Origin: Candidatus Hydrogenedentota bacterium
GTDB taxonomy: Bacteria > Hydrogenedentota > Hydrogenedentia > Hydrogenedentales > SLHB01
Length of the DNA: 64,000 nt
Reading direction: 5' to 3'
NCBI GenBank assembly: GCA_029552745.1
Contig: JAKPDK010000152.1
Coordinates: 1-64,000, forward strand
Shown here: piece by piece, positions 9,844 through 18,650 of the stretch
Position numbering within the stretch: the first letter of the stretch is position 1
Layout of the letters: each line of letters begins with the position of its first letter
Notes under the pieces: generated by a model
The model's database searches: none
Told to the model about the DNA's origin: nothing
What the model saw: only the letters and a program-made list of their open reading frames with translations
Position numbers and translations under genes: made by a program

Positions 9844-10601
9844 GCTTCTTCTTCGCCCTCGACCGTACCTACTTCGATGTCCAGCTCTTCGCGACGCTCA
9901 ATTTTGTCGACCAAGCCGTCGCGGATCCAAATGATACGATCGGATACATCCAGCATCTTAAGATCATGCGTGGCGCTGATAATTGTTACGCCCTTTTCTT
10001 TGTTCAGTTTGCGAAGTAATTCGATGATTTCTTTCCCCGTCTTGAGGTCCAGGTTTCCGGTGGGCTCGTCGGCAAGAATAATAGTCGGATCATTGGCAAG
10101 TGCCCGTGCACAAGCAACGCGTTGCTGTTGTCCCCCTGAAAGCTCCAATGGTTTGTGGCGAATGCGCTCGCCCAACCCGACTAACTGAAGCAACTCGGCA
10201 CCTTTATCCATCGCATCTTGTGTGGTCATTCCGGCAAATATCATCGGCAAAGTCACGTTTTCCAACGCGGTCATTACGGGTATGAGATTAAAGGTTTGGA
10301 AGATATAGCCGATCTTTCTGCAGCGGAGCCATGCCAACTCATAAGCATCTAGTCCGGAAATGTCCACCTCATCGATGTAGACTTTGCCTTGACTGGGCTT
10401 GTCCAATCCTCCAATCATGTTGAAAAGAGTGGACTTGCCGCTCCCCGAAGGTCCCATAATGGAAATGTATTCTCCGGTACGAATCTCGAGGTTGATACCT
10501 TTCAGAGCCCGAAGGGTCTCCTTGCCCATTACATATTCTTTAATGACATTGACCGTTTTCACCGCGTATTCCGTCGTTTGCGGTTCTGCAACTGTGTTCA
10601 T
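9840..10601 (-). CDS. ABC transporter ATP-binding protein, LolD/MacB type
   Basis: 253-residue ATPase of the MacB/LolD/FtsE group that powers FtsX-like permeases. Walker A is GPSGSGKSTLFNMIGG, the signature is LSGGQQQRVACARAL, Walker B is IILADEPTGNLD, and the H-loop is ISATHDL. The C terminus is acidic. An upstream ATG at 10610 touches a GGGAG. The ATG at 10601 has that same GGAG at a proper 9-base distance, so I use 10601. It follows the mini-permease gene by 42 bases and overlaps the next membrane protein gene by 4, which makes the permease at 10644 its natural partner. Confidence 0.93.
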   Translation of the reverse strand: MNTVAEPQTTEYAVKTVNVIKEYVMGKETLRALKGINLEIRTGEYISIMGPSGSGKSTLFNMIGGLDKPSQGKVYIDEVDISGLDAYELAWLRCRKIGYIFQTFNLIPVMTALENVTLPMIFAGMTTQDAMDKGAELLQLVGLGERIRHKPLELSGGQQQRVACARALANDPTIILADEPTGNLDLKTGKEIIELLRKLNKEKGVTIISATHDLKMLDVSDRIIWIRDGLVDKIERREELDIEVGTVEGEEEA

Positions 10602-10643
10602 CCGTAACATCTCCCTACCCGTTGGAAACGGACATCACCTAAA

Positions 10644-11282
10644 TCATATTTCTGTTCGCATAGCGTCCGCTGGGGGCATCTTACCTGCGCGTCGCGCCGG
10701 GTAGACCGCTCCCAAGACAGCGATCACCCCTCCGACGAGAATGGCGCCCAATATACCTGAGAAAATCTGCCCCCAAGGCAACAAAGCGAAGACAGTGCCT
10801 CCATGTTCCACAAACGATACAAAAATGGAGGCGAGTGCCCCCAAGATGGCGCCTAAAATGCTTCCTATTAGTCCTTGAAAAAGTGCTTCTATCAGAAATA
10901 ATTTTATTACGAACCAGTCTAAAGCACCTAGACATTTCATCGTACCTATTTCACGATATCTTTCGGTGACGCTCATCAGCATGGCGTTGGTGATCCCTAC
11001 GAAACAAACCAAAAGTGATATGCCAATTAACCAATACTGTCTCGTGTTGTCTTGCGCTGCAGTTACGGCAAGTTCCCCTTTTTCAAAAGGGATAGCAGCA
11101 TTTATGTATCCCGAAAGGATCACGTAGGTTAGAAAAGCAATAGTAAGTACAATCCCCGAAATCGTTATCATAGAACGCCAAAAACGAATCTTAATGCTTC
11201 GTAAGGCGATCTTTAGAGCTTCTCTGTTAGGGAGTTTGATTTGACGACGGATAGTAGAACGGGATTCTTGATTACGCGACAT
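10644..11282 (-). CDS. Miniature FtsX-family ABC permease
   Basis: 212 residues, about half the usual length of MacB/LolC/E-type permeases. TM1 (about 34-58) is followed by only about 25 residues before the three-helix FtsX core. The large periplasmic MacB-PCD domain is therefore missing. The core holds the family signature: TNAMLMSVTERYREIGTMKCLGA (about 99-121), in which an amphipathic coupling helix contacts the ATPase. The C terminus ends with VYPARRAGKMPPADAMRTE, the normal FtsX ending. The gene is intact, starts 2 bases after the PqqD-like gene, and precedes the cognate ATPase. Without a periplasmic domain it may be a minimal lipid or peptide extruder, or an ATPase-driven regulator like FtsEX. 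Confidence 0.8.
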   Translation of the reverse strand: MSRNQESRSTIRRQIKLPNREALKIALRSIKIRFWRSMITISGIVLTIAFLTYVILSGYINAAIPFEKGELAVTAAQDNTRQYWLIGISLLVCFVGITNAMLMSVTERYREIGTMKCLGALDWFVIKLFLIEALFQGLIGSILGAILGALASIFVSFVEHGGTVFALLPWGQIFSGILGAILVGGVIAVLGAVYPARRAGKMPPADAMRTEI

Positions 11283-11284
11283 TC

Positions 11285-11665
11285 TTAATCTTCCAAAGTC
11301 TTTTGCAATTCAAGCGCCACAATTTTGCGTTGCCCCAACATCGCTAGAAAACGAAACAGAGCACGTTCGATTTCCTCGTTGCACAGCCGCAGCTCTGCGG
11401 CTAAACCATCGATAATTTCTTGCACCGTGTGATTGCCGTCGATTTGCTGGGCAACACGAGCCCCCAGATCGTCCAGCATCACTTGTCTCAATTCAGAGCT
11501 TGGCACCATGAACTTCAGTAATCGTTCCCAAGAACTCACGCTTTTCCGATATGATACCAAACACCCCCCGGAATCAAGCTTCTGGACTTGGGCTTCCGAG
11601 ATGAAAAATGGTTTGGCGTTCAACAGTTCCTCTCGTGTGATGGTTTGGCGTTGCTTATTCCACAC
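11285..11665 (-). CDS. PqqD-like protein (RiPP-recognition-element fold)
   Basis: 126 residues. The C-terminal 75 match the PqqD pattern: LDDLGARVAQQIDGNHTVQEI, then IDGLAAEL, then EEIERALFRFLAMLGQRKIV. PqqD folds bind leader peptides of ribosomally made, modified peptides, but many stand-alone PqqD-like proteins have no known role. The N-terminal 45 residues are not recognisable. The start is GTG and lacks a clear ribosome site, so the exact start is uncertain. It is 2 bases upstream of the mini-permease, so the two are surely co-transcribed, and 85 bases downstream of a possible 54-residue peptide gene. Confidence 0.75.
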   Translation of the reverse strand: MWNKQRQTITREELLNAKPFFISEAQVQKLDSGGCLVSYRKSVSSWERLLKFMVPSSELRQVMLDDLGARVAQQIDGNHTVQEIIDGLAAELRLCNEEIERALFRFLAMLGQRKIVALELQKTLED

Positions 11666-11750
11666 TAGACGAACTCAGACTGCTTTCTGCCACTTTTCTC
11701 TACGAAGACTACACTAAATACATACCCAAAACAAATGTTGAAACTTTCCC

Positions 11751-11915
11751 TCAGCTCGACGTTTGGGTTTCTGCTTTGAAGCGGATCAATAGGATAAAGG
11801 CGTTAAAAAACGACGTGATCACTTCAATCAACCCTGTGATAGAAGGTACATTGGGGGTCGTGTCGGTAGCGCCAAGACTTGGTTTCTGGCACGTAACTCT
11901 TTTAATGTGTCGCAT
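11751..11915 (-). CDS. Possible small hydrophobic peptide (54 residues)
   Basis: ATG at 11915 to TGA at 11751-11753. The peptide begins MRHIKRVTCQKPSLGATD and has one hydrophobic stretch (LIEVITSFFNAFILLI, about 29-44) followed by a polar tail ending QTSS. An AGGAG lies about 13 bases upstream, farther than ideal. It falls between the lipoprotein gene and the PqqD-like gene on the same strand, 27 bases after the lipoprotein stop and in the same frame, so it could also be read-through sequence. It could be a small membrane protein or a peptide handled by the PqqD/ABC genes. It could also be chance: the evidence is only an open frame, composition and position. Confidence 0.3.
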   Translation of the reverse strand: MRHIKRVTCQKPSLGATDTTPNVPSITGLIEVITSFFNAFILLIRFKAETQTSS

Positions 11916-11942
11916 AGTCTTTTGATGACTCCTGTGAACGGA

Positions 11943-12569
11943 CTACTTTCCAAAGACCGTAGACCAAATCCTTCCAAGAACTCCTTGCTCCTTTTGTCCT
12001 TTCGCAAAGACTTCGGTTTTCTTTTCCTGCACCGGGGTCCATTGACCGCCCGCGAATTCTTCAGTCTTTTCTGACTCAAAACGGCTTCCGGAGTTGATCC
12101 ATCGCCCATTCTTAAATCGGTAATACAGCGTCTCCACGCCTGTCTGGCGCAGGAAGTGATTGTCGGCTTCAGCGTCTGCCCGTTTTCTTTTCATTTCTGT
12201 CACGAAAAGGACTTTGTTCACTCGCACAATGGCGGCATAAGGCTCTGTTAGTGAGTCCGTTTCCCTCATTTCGACGTCAAATTCTTTGTTTGGGTACACA
12301 GCCACTTCCTTGTAATAATATGGCCGCGAGTAGATAAGGCGGGCATTTTGAGGAGGCGTTTGTACGGAGACAGAATCAGCTGCTTGCAATTGTTTTTGGA
12401 CGGTGGCGCGTAATGCTTGCTCCATATCACTCCCAGGGGTGACGAATTCTCCTTGAGGGGGTCTGCGACTATCGGAGGGCTGTCTTCCCCGAAATAGGGT
12501 ACAACTTGGCAAAACCGTTAAGACAAGAATCGAAATGGCGCACCAAACAGCAGTTAACGTTTTTTTCAT
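11943..12569 (-). CDS. Putative lipoprotein of unknown function
   Basis: 208 residues from the ATG at 12569, which is preceded by AAGGGG. The N terminus is a lipoprotein signal: MKK, a hydrophobic core, then the lipobox LPSC, so the mature protein would carry lipid on Cys23. The frame extends upstream, but those residues do not look like a signal peptide. The mature part is polar, with YYYKEVAVYPNKEFDVEMRE and ETLYYRFKNGRWI, suggesting beta structure. I do not recognise a family. It lies between the zinc-ribbon membrane protein and the PqqD/ABC cluster, all on one strand. Confidence 0.65.
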   Translation of the reverse strand: MKKTLTAVWCAISILVLTVLPSCTLFRGRQPSDSRRPPQGEFVTPGSDMEQALRATVQKQLQAADSVSVQTPPQNARLIYSRPYYYKEVAVYPNKEFDVEMRETDSLTEPYAAIVRVNKVLFVTEMKRKRADAEADNHFLRQTGVETLYYRFKNGRWINSGSRFESEKTEEFAGGQWTPVQEKKTEVFAKGQKEQGVLGRIWSTVFGK

Positions 12570-12688
12570 GTTTGCAATCGCCCCTTTTTCCTTAAGCATG
12601 AAAGATGCGATGTCGTCACATTTTACGACATTCCCCGTCATTTACCAAATTGGCCGATCGGCAACCCTATAAAAATGGTTTCATACTC

Positions 12689-13789
12689 TCAGAATCGAGT
12701 GATACCCGTTGCCTTATTGCAACGCAGTTTCCGATTGTACAAGGTATCGATCAAACAAACCTCATCACGCTTCACCAGAGTCAGTTGAAACCGGTTCTCG
12801 CAAAAAAAATCGCCTTCCTTAACGGTGACATGAATCTCTTTGGTGTCAGGCCCTACAAGCGAAAACTCAGCGACCGGTGGTTTTGACTCCACATCTGTAT
12901 TTAATAACATTGCCCCGTACAAGCGTACTTCAGCTGATACCTTATTCTTGAGTTCAAGCAAGTCTTCTGAAGGACAGTAATTATATGCTTTCGATGCCTT
13001 TTCCCAAGCTTTCGATAGGTTGTTTTGGTCAAAAGGATTCTGGGCAAGTAATTCTTCGATATGTCTTTTTACCTTGTTCTTTATGTCCTCTAGCGTTGCC
13101 CTGCTTTCAGGGTTGTCGTATTTTCGCTGGTGCTTGACAGCAACATCTAGCACTTCGACCAAATCTTCCCCCGATTCGAGAAGGGAAATTGCGGGGTTCG
13201 GTGGCATAAACTGGTTTTCGTTTTGGGATGAGATCATTGCCCGGATTTTTGGGGCGCTTTTAATTCCGGCAAAGGCAATAACCGCTATAACTATCGCCGA
13301 GAAGATAAAAATAGCAGCCGACCTGTACCAGTCAGGAAGCCCGCCATCTCGAAGTTTCCGTTTATATGGGGAATAGCTTTTTACTGGAGGCGGCGCGACA
13401 CTCGCTGCCAACGAACGACTATATGCATCCAAGGGTGGAAGCTTCGTCTCCGGAATCTCGGATGTATCTTCTTTTTCCTCAGAAATGCGATGACGTCCGA
13501 AAATGCTTGGTTTCTTTTTGGCTTCGACTGCGGCTCTGGATTTTCGGAAGGATTCCTCAGAACGGAATGCTTCAAGCGCTTCCATAACGCTATTGGAAGG
13601 CGCATAATGCTCTATTGTTTCGCCCCCCAAATCTTCGATCGTAAGAGTCCGCTGTTCTTCCCGTGGACGTCCTACCTCTTCACCGCAGAACCGGCATTTC
13701 GTAGCAAGGACGCTGATCTCCATCCGACACGTCGGACACAGACGTGTCTTATCTTGCGGCCGTCCTTCCGTAGAATCGTGCGAAGGCAC
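12689..13789 (-). CDS. Zinc-ribbon single-span membrane protein of unknown function
   Basis: 366 residues starting at GTG, with AAGGA 9 bases upstream. Residues 18-40 form a double CxxC zinc ribbon (CPTCRMEISVLATKCRFCGE). A disordered charged stretch follows, then one membrane helix (about 160-182, AAIFIFSAIVIAVIAFAGI) and a C-terminal domain of about 180 residues with a helical part (VKHQRKYDNPESRATLEDIK) and a final beta-rich part. The layout, with a cytoplasmic zinc ribbon and an external domain, is common for uncharacterised envelope proteins. Nothing points to a definite function. It may be the first gene of the run that leads to the PqqD/ABC genes. Confidence 0.6.
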   Translation of the reverse strand: MPSHDSTEGRPQDKTRLCPTCRMEISVLATKCRFCGEEVGRPREEQRTLTIEDLGGETIEHYAPSNSVMEALEAFRSEESFRKSRAAVEAKKKPSIFGRHRISEEKEDTSEIPETKLPPLDAYSRSLAASVAPPPVKSYSPYKRKLRDGGLPDWYRSAAIFIFSAIVIAVIAFAGIKSAPKIRAMISSQNENQFMPPNPAISLLESGEDLVEVLDVAVKHQRKYDNPESRATLEDIKNKVKRHIEELLAQNPFDQNNLSKAWEKASKAYNYCPSEDLLELKNKVSAEVRLYGAMLLNTDVESKPPVAEFSLVGPDTKEIHVTVKEGDFFCENRFQLTLVKRDEVCLIDTLYNRKLRCNKATGITRF

Positions 13790-13995
13790 TCGGTTACGTC
13801 CTTGCGGTTATCAAATCCGCATTAGTTCTTGCCCGTACAACGCAAAAGACAAATTCCCAACTAAACAGAATTTATCATATAGCATCTGTGCAATTATCTC
13901 AACTACCAAAAGAATACCACACCTGTCAGGGTTTTCAAAAGTAAGAACTAGGCTAAAAATGCGTAAGTGGGTGAAGATAAAACACGGGGCAACAA

Positions 13996-14661
13996 CTATT
14001 CTTCAAGTTTATAGAGTTTTGTTCCACCACCGTAGCGTTCGTGGGCAGCGTGAAGCTTTTCAACTTCTTCGGTAGACAAGGCAGGAATTTCGCCATACCC
14101 ACGCGCCAACAAAATTGTCCGCGCCGCGTGTTCCAACTTTTCCAGGTTGAAGTAGGCGGCAAATACATCATGTCCCACAGTAATTGTCCCATGGCGGGAA
14201 ATGATGAGTGCGTCGCACCGACGAATGGTATCTCGAATGACTTCGGCGCCTTCTTTTCCAGCTGGAGTCGCGTATTCTACTGTTGGTATCCCACCTAAAC
14301 TCATGACCACTTCGGGAAGGATAGCATCGGTAAGCGAAATCCCAACCAACGTGCAGGCGATGGCGTGGACGGGATGTGCATGACATACCGCGGAAATATC
14401 CGGACGTTCTTCGTAGGCAGCCAAATGCGTGAAGAACTCTGATGTGACCTTACCTGTGCCGGCGATTTTGTTGCCTTTATCATCCGCAATCAATAGGTCG
14501 TCCGGTTTCATAAAGCCTTTGGAAATTCCGCTGGGTGTGCACAAAAAACGATCAGGCGCAAGCCGAATGCTTATGTTTCCATCGGTTGCGGATACGAAGC
14601 CGTTTGCATACATTCGCCGCCCAACTTCACATATGGCTTCACGTAAATCCTCTTGGTTCAT
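13996..14661 (-). CDS. Class II aldolase/adducin family protein (FucA-like)
   Basis: 221 residues from ATG 14661, the usual size of L-fuculose-phosphate aldolases. The frame continues to a TTG at 14718, but the ATG start fits family length better. Zinc ligands are visible: CHAHPVHA (about 89-96) gives two His, and SRHGTITVG (about 149-157) gives the third. The base Glu is likely in TSEFFTHLAAY (about 70-80). It would cleave a phosphorylated deoxysugar, or act on a related sugar phosphate, to give DHAP or glycolaldehyde plus an aldehyde. The substrate cannot be told from sequence. It is 64 bases upstream (in map order) of ilvE on the same strand. Confidence 0.88.
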   Translation of the reverse strand: MNQEDLREAICEVGRRMYANGFVSATDGNISIRLAPDRFLCTPSGISKGFMKPDDLLIADDKGNKIAGTGKVTSEFFTHLAAYEERPDISAVCHAHPVHAIACTLVGISLTDAILPEVVMSLGGIPTVEYATPAGKEGAEVIRDTIRRCDALIISRHGTITVGHDVFAAYFNLEKLEHAARTILLARGYGEIPALSTEEVEKLHAAHERYGGGTKLYKLEE

Positions 14662-14781
14662 GTTATGCTGTGCTCTATGTAGTCTGGGGAAGTAACCTTG
14701 TTGCTTTTCAAAAGTCAATCTCTATCTGTCAGACAACGTTGCAGAATCTGGAACCGTTTGTGCGGCATCTAAAGGTTTTGC

Positions 14782-15717
14782 CTAGTGTTTGTAAACAGGA
14801 GTGCACCAGTGACGATATTTGGGAACTTTCCCCATAACTACGTCAAAATACAGGGACTGCAGCCGTTTCGAAATAGGCCCCGGCTGTCCGTTGCCAATAA
14901 CACGCCGGTCGATCGAGCGTACCGGGGCAACCTGTGCACCCGTACCGCAGAAAAACACCTCGTCGCAGATGTACAGTTCTGTCCGAGCAATTGGACGTTC
15001 TATGGTCTCAAGCCCCAATTCCTCTCGCGCGAGCTGCAACACCGTGTTTCTTGTTATCCCTACAAGAATGTCAGAATTAGGCGGTGTTGTTATCAGTTTT
15101 CCGTTCATGACAATGAAAATGTTCATGGCGCTGCCTTCCGCCACCGTACCGTCTTCCCGCAGAAAAACGGCTTCATCAAATCCGGCTTGTTTGGCTTCGG
15201 TGGCAGCAAGAGCGGAGTTGATATAACTACCTGTGGCTTTTGCCCGTGTGGGAATGGCGTTGTCGGAAAGTCGGCGCCAGGAGCTTACTGCGACATCCAA
15301 CCCAGATTGCGTGTCTACATAATCTCCCAACTTGATCACATAGCAACACAAACTACTCTCCACCCCACGAACTTTTGGTCCCAGACTCAGTTCGCTTTTA
15401 TAGCATATAGGCCGTATGTATACGCCCTCACGGAATCCGCTACGTCGAACGACCTCAATACAAATGTTCTCAATATCTTCGGCCTTTTCCGGGATCTCCA
15501 TGCATAGAATATTGAAATTTCGGACCAACCTATCAACATGTTCTTTGAGGCGGAAAATTAGGATATTATCTTCCTCCTGAGAGTAATATCCTCGTATACC
15601 CTCAAAAAGTCCAGTGCCGTAGTTAAAGGCATGAGTCATGATGCTGATTTTTGCTTCCTGAATAGGTACGTATCTCCCCTCGAAATAAGCGATAGGTCCC
15701 GGTTGCATCGTTGCCAT
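14782..15717 (-). CDS. ilvE: Branched-chain amino acid aminotransferase
   Basis: 311-residue PLP class IV aminotransferase, which reversibly moves the amino group of Leu, Ile or Val to 2-oxoglutarate. The N terminus FEGRYVPIQEAKISIMTHAF and YGTGLFEGIRGY are typical. The PLP lysine is in TRAKATGSYINSALA, and the cofactor-binding Glu is in VAEGSAMNIF. Starting ATG has GGAG 8 bases upstream. D-amino-acid aminotransferases and aminodeoxychorismate lyases share the fold, but the GIRGYY and KATGSY pattern favours IlvE. Confidence 0.93.
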   Translation of the reverse strand: MATMQPGPIAYFEGRYVPIQEAKISIMTHAFNYGTGLFEGIRGYYSQEEDNILIFRLKEHVDRLVRNFNILCMEIPEKAEDIENICIEVVRRSGFREGVYIRPICYKSELSLGPKVRGVESSLCCYVIKLGDYVDTQSGLDVAVSSWRRLSDNAIPTRAKATGSYINSALAATEAKQAGFDEAVFLREDGTVAEGSAMNIFIVMNGKLITTPPNSDILVGITRNTVLQLAREELGLETIERPIARTELYICDEVFFCGTGAQVAPVRSIDRRVIGNGQPGPISKRLQSLYFDVVMGKVPKYRHWCTPVYKH

Positions 15718-15910
15718 GATTATTCTCCTTTTCCCAAAAAAGTCGCGGTGAGCCGGTAGGGCTTTTATCTATGTCTACTTATGCGCATGGAATGTAATAG
15801 GTTGCTTCGTCAAGCGAAGCGCCCAAACCTTGTATTCATTCTAACAGTATCTATAAATTGCCTTAAAGGTTGCAAATCTAAAGGCTGTGGATACCTTCTG
15901 TGTGACTTGA

Positions 15911-15916
15911 TATACT
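15911..15916 (+). promoter_or_regulatory. Extended -10 promoter candidate for the DegT operon
   Basis: TATACT preceded by TGA (extended -10 form), 53 bases before the DegT ATG. No good -35 box is seen 17 bases upstream. Confidence 0.4.
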
Positions 15917-15968
15917 CGTAATGTTCGCCGGTTCATGGTCGCGCAAACTGTTCAGAGGAGAGCTTCTC

Positions 15969-17180
15969 ATGGAGATCATTTCCAAAGAAAAACTTGCTCT
16001 TTTCGGGGGAGAACCTGTTCGCTCTCGGGAAAAGAAATGGATGACATGGCCTATATACGGGGAGGAGGAGAGAAGGGCTTTAAATGAGGTATTGGAAAGT
16101 GGGAAATGGTGGTACGGAGACCGAGTTAAAACCTTCGAGCAAGAATACGCTGCTTTTCAGGACGCACGCCATTGCATCACGGCATCCAGCGGCACGACGG
16201 CTCTAGAGGTCTGTCTTCAAAGTCTGGGATTGGAACCAGGCGATGAGGTTATCGTTCCCGCATATACCTTCATTGCGACCGCAAGTGCCGTGGTGCGTAG
16301 TGGAGGGATTCCAGTCTTTGTTGACGTCGATGAAACTTGGAACATCGACTTAAAAGCCGTGGAAAAGGCCATGACGGCGAAAACACGAGCAATCATACCA
16401 GTGCATTTTGGCGGAAGAATCTGCGATATGGATGCTTTGAGACAGCTTGCTTCCGAGAAGGGGATTTCCATTATCGAAGATGCATGCCACTCATGGGGAG
16501 GAAAATGGAAGGGGAAAGGGACCGGTGCACTGGGGCTGGGCGGGGTCTTTAGTTTTCAAATGTCAAAAAATATCACTTCTGGGGAGGGAGGGGCGATCAC
16601 GACGGATGACGATGCGTTTGCGGAAACAGTGCGCTCCATCACAAATTGCGGGAGAGGCGGAGATGGGGTCTGGTATGGACATGTGCGCGTTGGAACGAAC
16701 GTCCGAATGACGGAATTTCAAGCGGCGATTCTAAGTGCTCAATTGACGCGGCTAGAGGCGCAGACTCTGCTGCGGGAACGGAATGGAAAGATCCTGGATG
16801 AAAACCTCAGCAAGATAGAGGGTCTCACTGTGCAACCGGGCGACCCTCGTATCACAAGACGCGCCTACCATTTGTATTGTTTGCGCGTGGACGCGGACCG
16901 TTTTGGGTGCTCTCGGAAGAGACTGGTTGAGGCAGCGCAAGCCGAAGGACTTCCATTGAGCGTAGGTTACGGTATGCCTTTATATAAACAACCAGCCTTT
17001 TCTCAAAGTAAGAATGCAGAACGGTATGCACATTGTTCATGTCCGGTGGCTGAAGACCTGTGCTACAAGAGCGGTATGTGGTTATTTCATACGATTCTGC
17101 TCGGTACCGAACAGGATATGCAAGATATCGTGAACGTTTTTGCCAAGATAAAGGAAAATGTTCGTGAATTGGCGGAGTAA
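15969..17180 (+). CDS. DegT/DnrJ/EryC1/StrS family PLP aminotransferase
   Basis: 403 residues from ATG 15969, which has AGAGGAG 9 bases upstream; the frame extends 16 codons farther but without a ribosome site. Family signs: TASSGTTALEVCLQSLG (PLP phosphate binding), PAYTFIATASAVVRSGG, EDACHSWGGKWKGK with the Asp that pairs with the PLP nitrogen, and the internal aldimine Lys in FSFQMSKNITSGEGG. These enzymes transaminate keto-sugars (as nucleotide sugars) or aminocyclitol precursors. The GH4 enzyme follows 16 bases downstream, so a sugar or inositol-like substrate is plausible. Confidence 0.9.
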   Translation: MEIISKEKLALFGGEPVRSREKKWMTWPIYGEEERRALNEVLESGKWWYGDRVKTFEQEYAAFQDARHCITASSGTTALEVCLQSLGLEPGDEVIVPAYTFIATASAVVRSGGIPVFVDVDETWNIDLKAVEKAMTAKTRAIIPVHFGGRICDMDALRQLASEKGISIIEDACHSWGGKWKGKGTGALGLGGVFSFQMSKNITSGEGGAITTDDDAFAETVRSITNCGRGGDGVWYGHVRVGTNVRMTEFQAAILSAQLTRLEAQTLLRERNGKILDENLSKIEGLTVQPGDPRITRRAYHLYCLRVDADRFGCSRKRLVEAAQAEGLPLSVGYGMPLYKQPAFSQSKNAERYAHCSCPVAEDLCYKSGMWLFHTILLGTEQDMQDIVNVFAKIKENVRELAE

Positions 17181-17196
17181 AGAAAAGGGGTAACAA

Positions 17197-18630
17197 ATGG
17201 CGATAAAAGTGGCGCTCATCGGGGCGGGGAGTATTGGCTTCACCAGAAAACTCATTCACGATATTTTGAGTGTACCCGAGCTTCAAGACACCCATTTCGC
17301 TCTAACGGATATTGACAAGACGGGCTTGAGCCGGATGGCACGATTGGTTAAGCGTGACATCGAAGCAAACAAGTTACCTGCAAAGGTGACTGCCACCACA
17401 AATCGTCGAGAGGCTTTGACCAACGCGAATTATGTGTTTTCCGTGGTGCGGGTTGGCGGGTTAGAGGCTTTTCGCCACGACATTGAAATTCCACTGAAAT
17501 ATGGGATTGACCAGTGCGTCGGCGATACACTCTGCATCGGGGGCATTATGTATGCCCAGCGCGGCATTCCAGTACTCTTGGACTTTTGCAAGGATATTCG
17601 TGAAGTTTCGGCGCCGAATTGCTTATTCATGAATTACTCCAATCCGATGGCGATGCTCACATGGGCATGTAACGTTTATGGCGGTGTAAGAGCCGTAGGA
17701 CTCTGTCACGGCGTGGAAGGCGGTTGGCGGCAAATCGCCGAGGTCCTAGGTGTCAAAAAGGAAGAGTTAGACATTATCTGCGCCGGCATAAATCATCAAA
17801 CCTGGTACATTTCTGTCAAGTACAAAGGCAAGGAAATGGCGGATAAACTTCTCGAAAAGTTTGAGAAACATCCCATTTATAGTAAGACGGAAAAAGTGCG
17901 TATTGACATGATACGGCGATTTGGTTATTACACGACGGAGAGTAATGGCCACGTTTCTGAGTATGTACCTTGGTACCGAAAACGACTGGAAGAAATTCGA
18001 GATTGGGTCGATTTGAGTTCCTGGATCAATGGCGAGACGGGAGGGTATCTGCGTCATTGCACGGAAGAGCGCAAACGTTTTGAAACGCAGTATCGGCAGT
18101 GGCTTCAAGAGCCACCCAAACGTATCGCTCCCGAAAACCGTTCGGGAGAACACGGTAGCTACATCATCGAGGCGTTAGAGACAGGCCGCGTCTACCGAGG
18201 CCATTTCAACGTGGTCAACCGCGGTTGTATCACGAATCTGCCCAGCGATTGCATTGTGGAAGTACGTGGTTATGTTGATAGGAATGGTATCAGTATCCCC
18301 ATCATCGGGGATCTGCCTCTTGCCTGTGCGGCAACATGTAATGCGAGTATCCAGGTCCAACGAATGGCTATGGAGGCCGCAGTGCACGGCGATGTTACTC
18401 TCTTGAAGCAGGCAGCTCTTCACGACCCATTAACTGCGGCGGTTTGTAACCCCCCGGAGATTTGGCAGATGGTGGATGAGATGCTCGTGGCACAGGCGAA
18501 ATGGCTGCCACAGTATCGAAAAGAGATCCCTAAAGCGCGTAAGCGACTCGCGCAAGGAAAATCCCTTGCCCGATTTCCTAATGCGCGCGGTGCGGCGCGT
18601 CTTGAGATTCGGGTGCGCGGGGACAGGTGA
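17197..18630 (+). CDS. Glycoside hydrolase family 4 (MelA-like alpha-glycosidase)
   Basis: 477 residues, typical for GH4, a family that hydrolyses glycosides by NAD-dependent oxidation-elimination with a divalent metal. Rossmann motif VALIGAGSIGFT at 5-16. Metal ligands are Cys170 in GLCHGVEG and His200 in AGINHQTWYI. SNPMAMLTWA at 148-157 is the conserved substrate loop, and VGDT at 108-111 carries the usual Asp. GLCHG rather than a phospho-sugar motif suggests a non-phosphorylated alpha-galactoside, alpha-glucoside or glucuronide. Cytoplasmic; it shares a transcript with the DegT gene 16 bases upstream. Confidence 0.9.
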   Translation: MAIKVALIGAGSIGFTRKLIHDILSVPELQDTHFALTDIDKTGLSRMARLVKRDIEANKLPAKVTATTNRREALTNANYVFSVVRVGGLEAFRHDIEIPLKYGIDQCVGDTLCIGGIMYAQRGIPVLLDFCKDIREVSAPNCLFMNYSNPMAMLTWACNVYGGVRAVGLCHGVEGGWRQIAEVLGVKKEELDIICAGINHQTWYISVKYKGKEMADKLLEKFEKHPIYSKTEKVRIDMIRRFGYYTTESNGHVSEYVPWYRKRLEEIRDWVDLSSWINGETGGYLRHCTEERKRFETQYRQWLQEPPKRIAPENRSGEHGSYIIEALETGRVYRGHFNVVNRGCITNLPSDCIVEVRGYVDRNGISIPIIGDLPLACAATCNASIQVQRMAMEAAVHGDVTLLKQAALHDPLTAAVCNPPEIWQMVDEMLVAQAKWLPQYRKEIPKARKRLAQGKSLARFPNARGAARLEIRVRGDR

Positions 18631-18650
18631 GATTTCGAGGTGGTTTCCCC

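Noticed and set aside
14785-15507. 240-codon frame on the plus strand opposite ilvE
   Set aside because: It is the antisense shadow of a clear IlvE; the translation has no family features.
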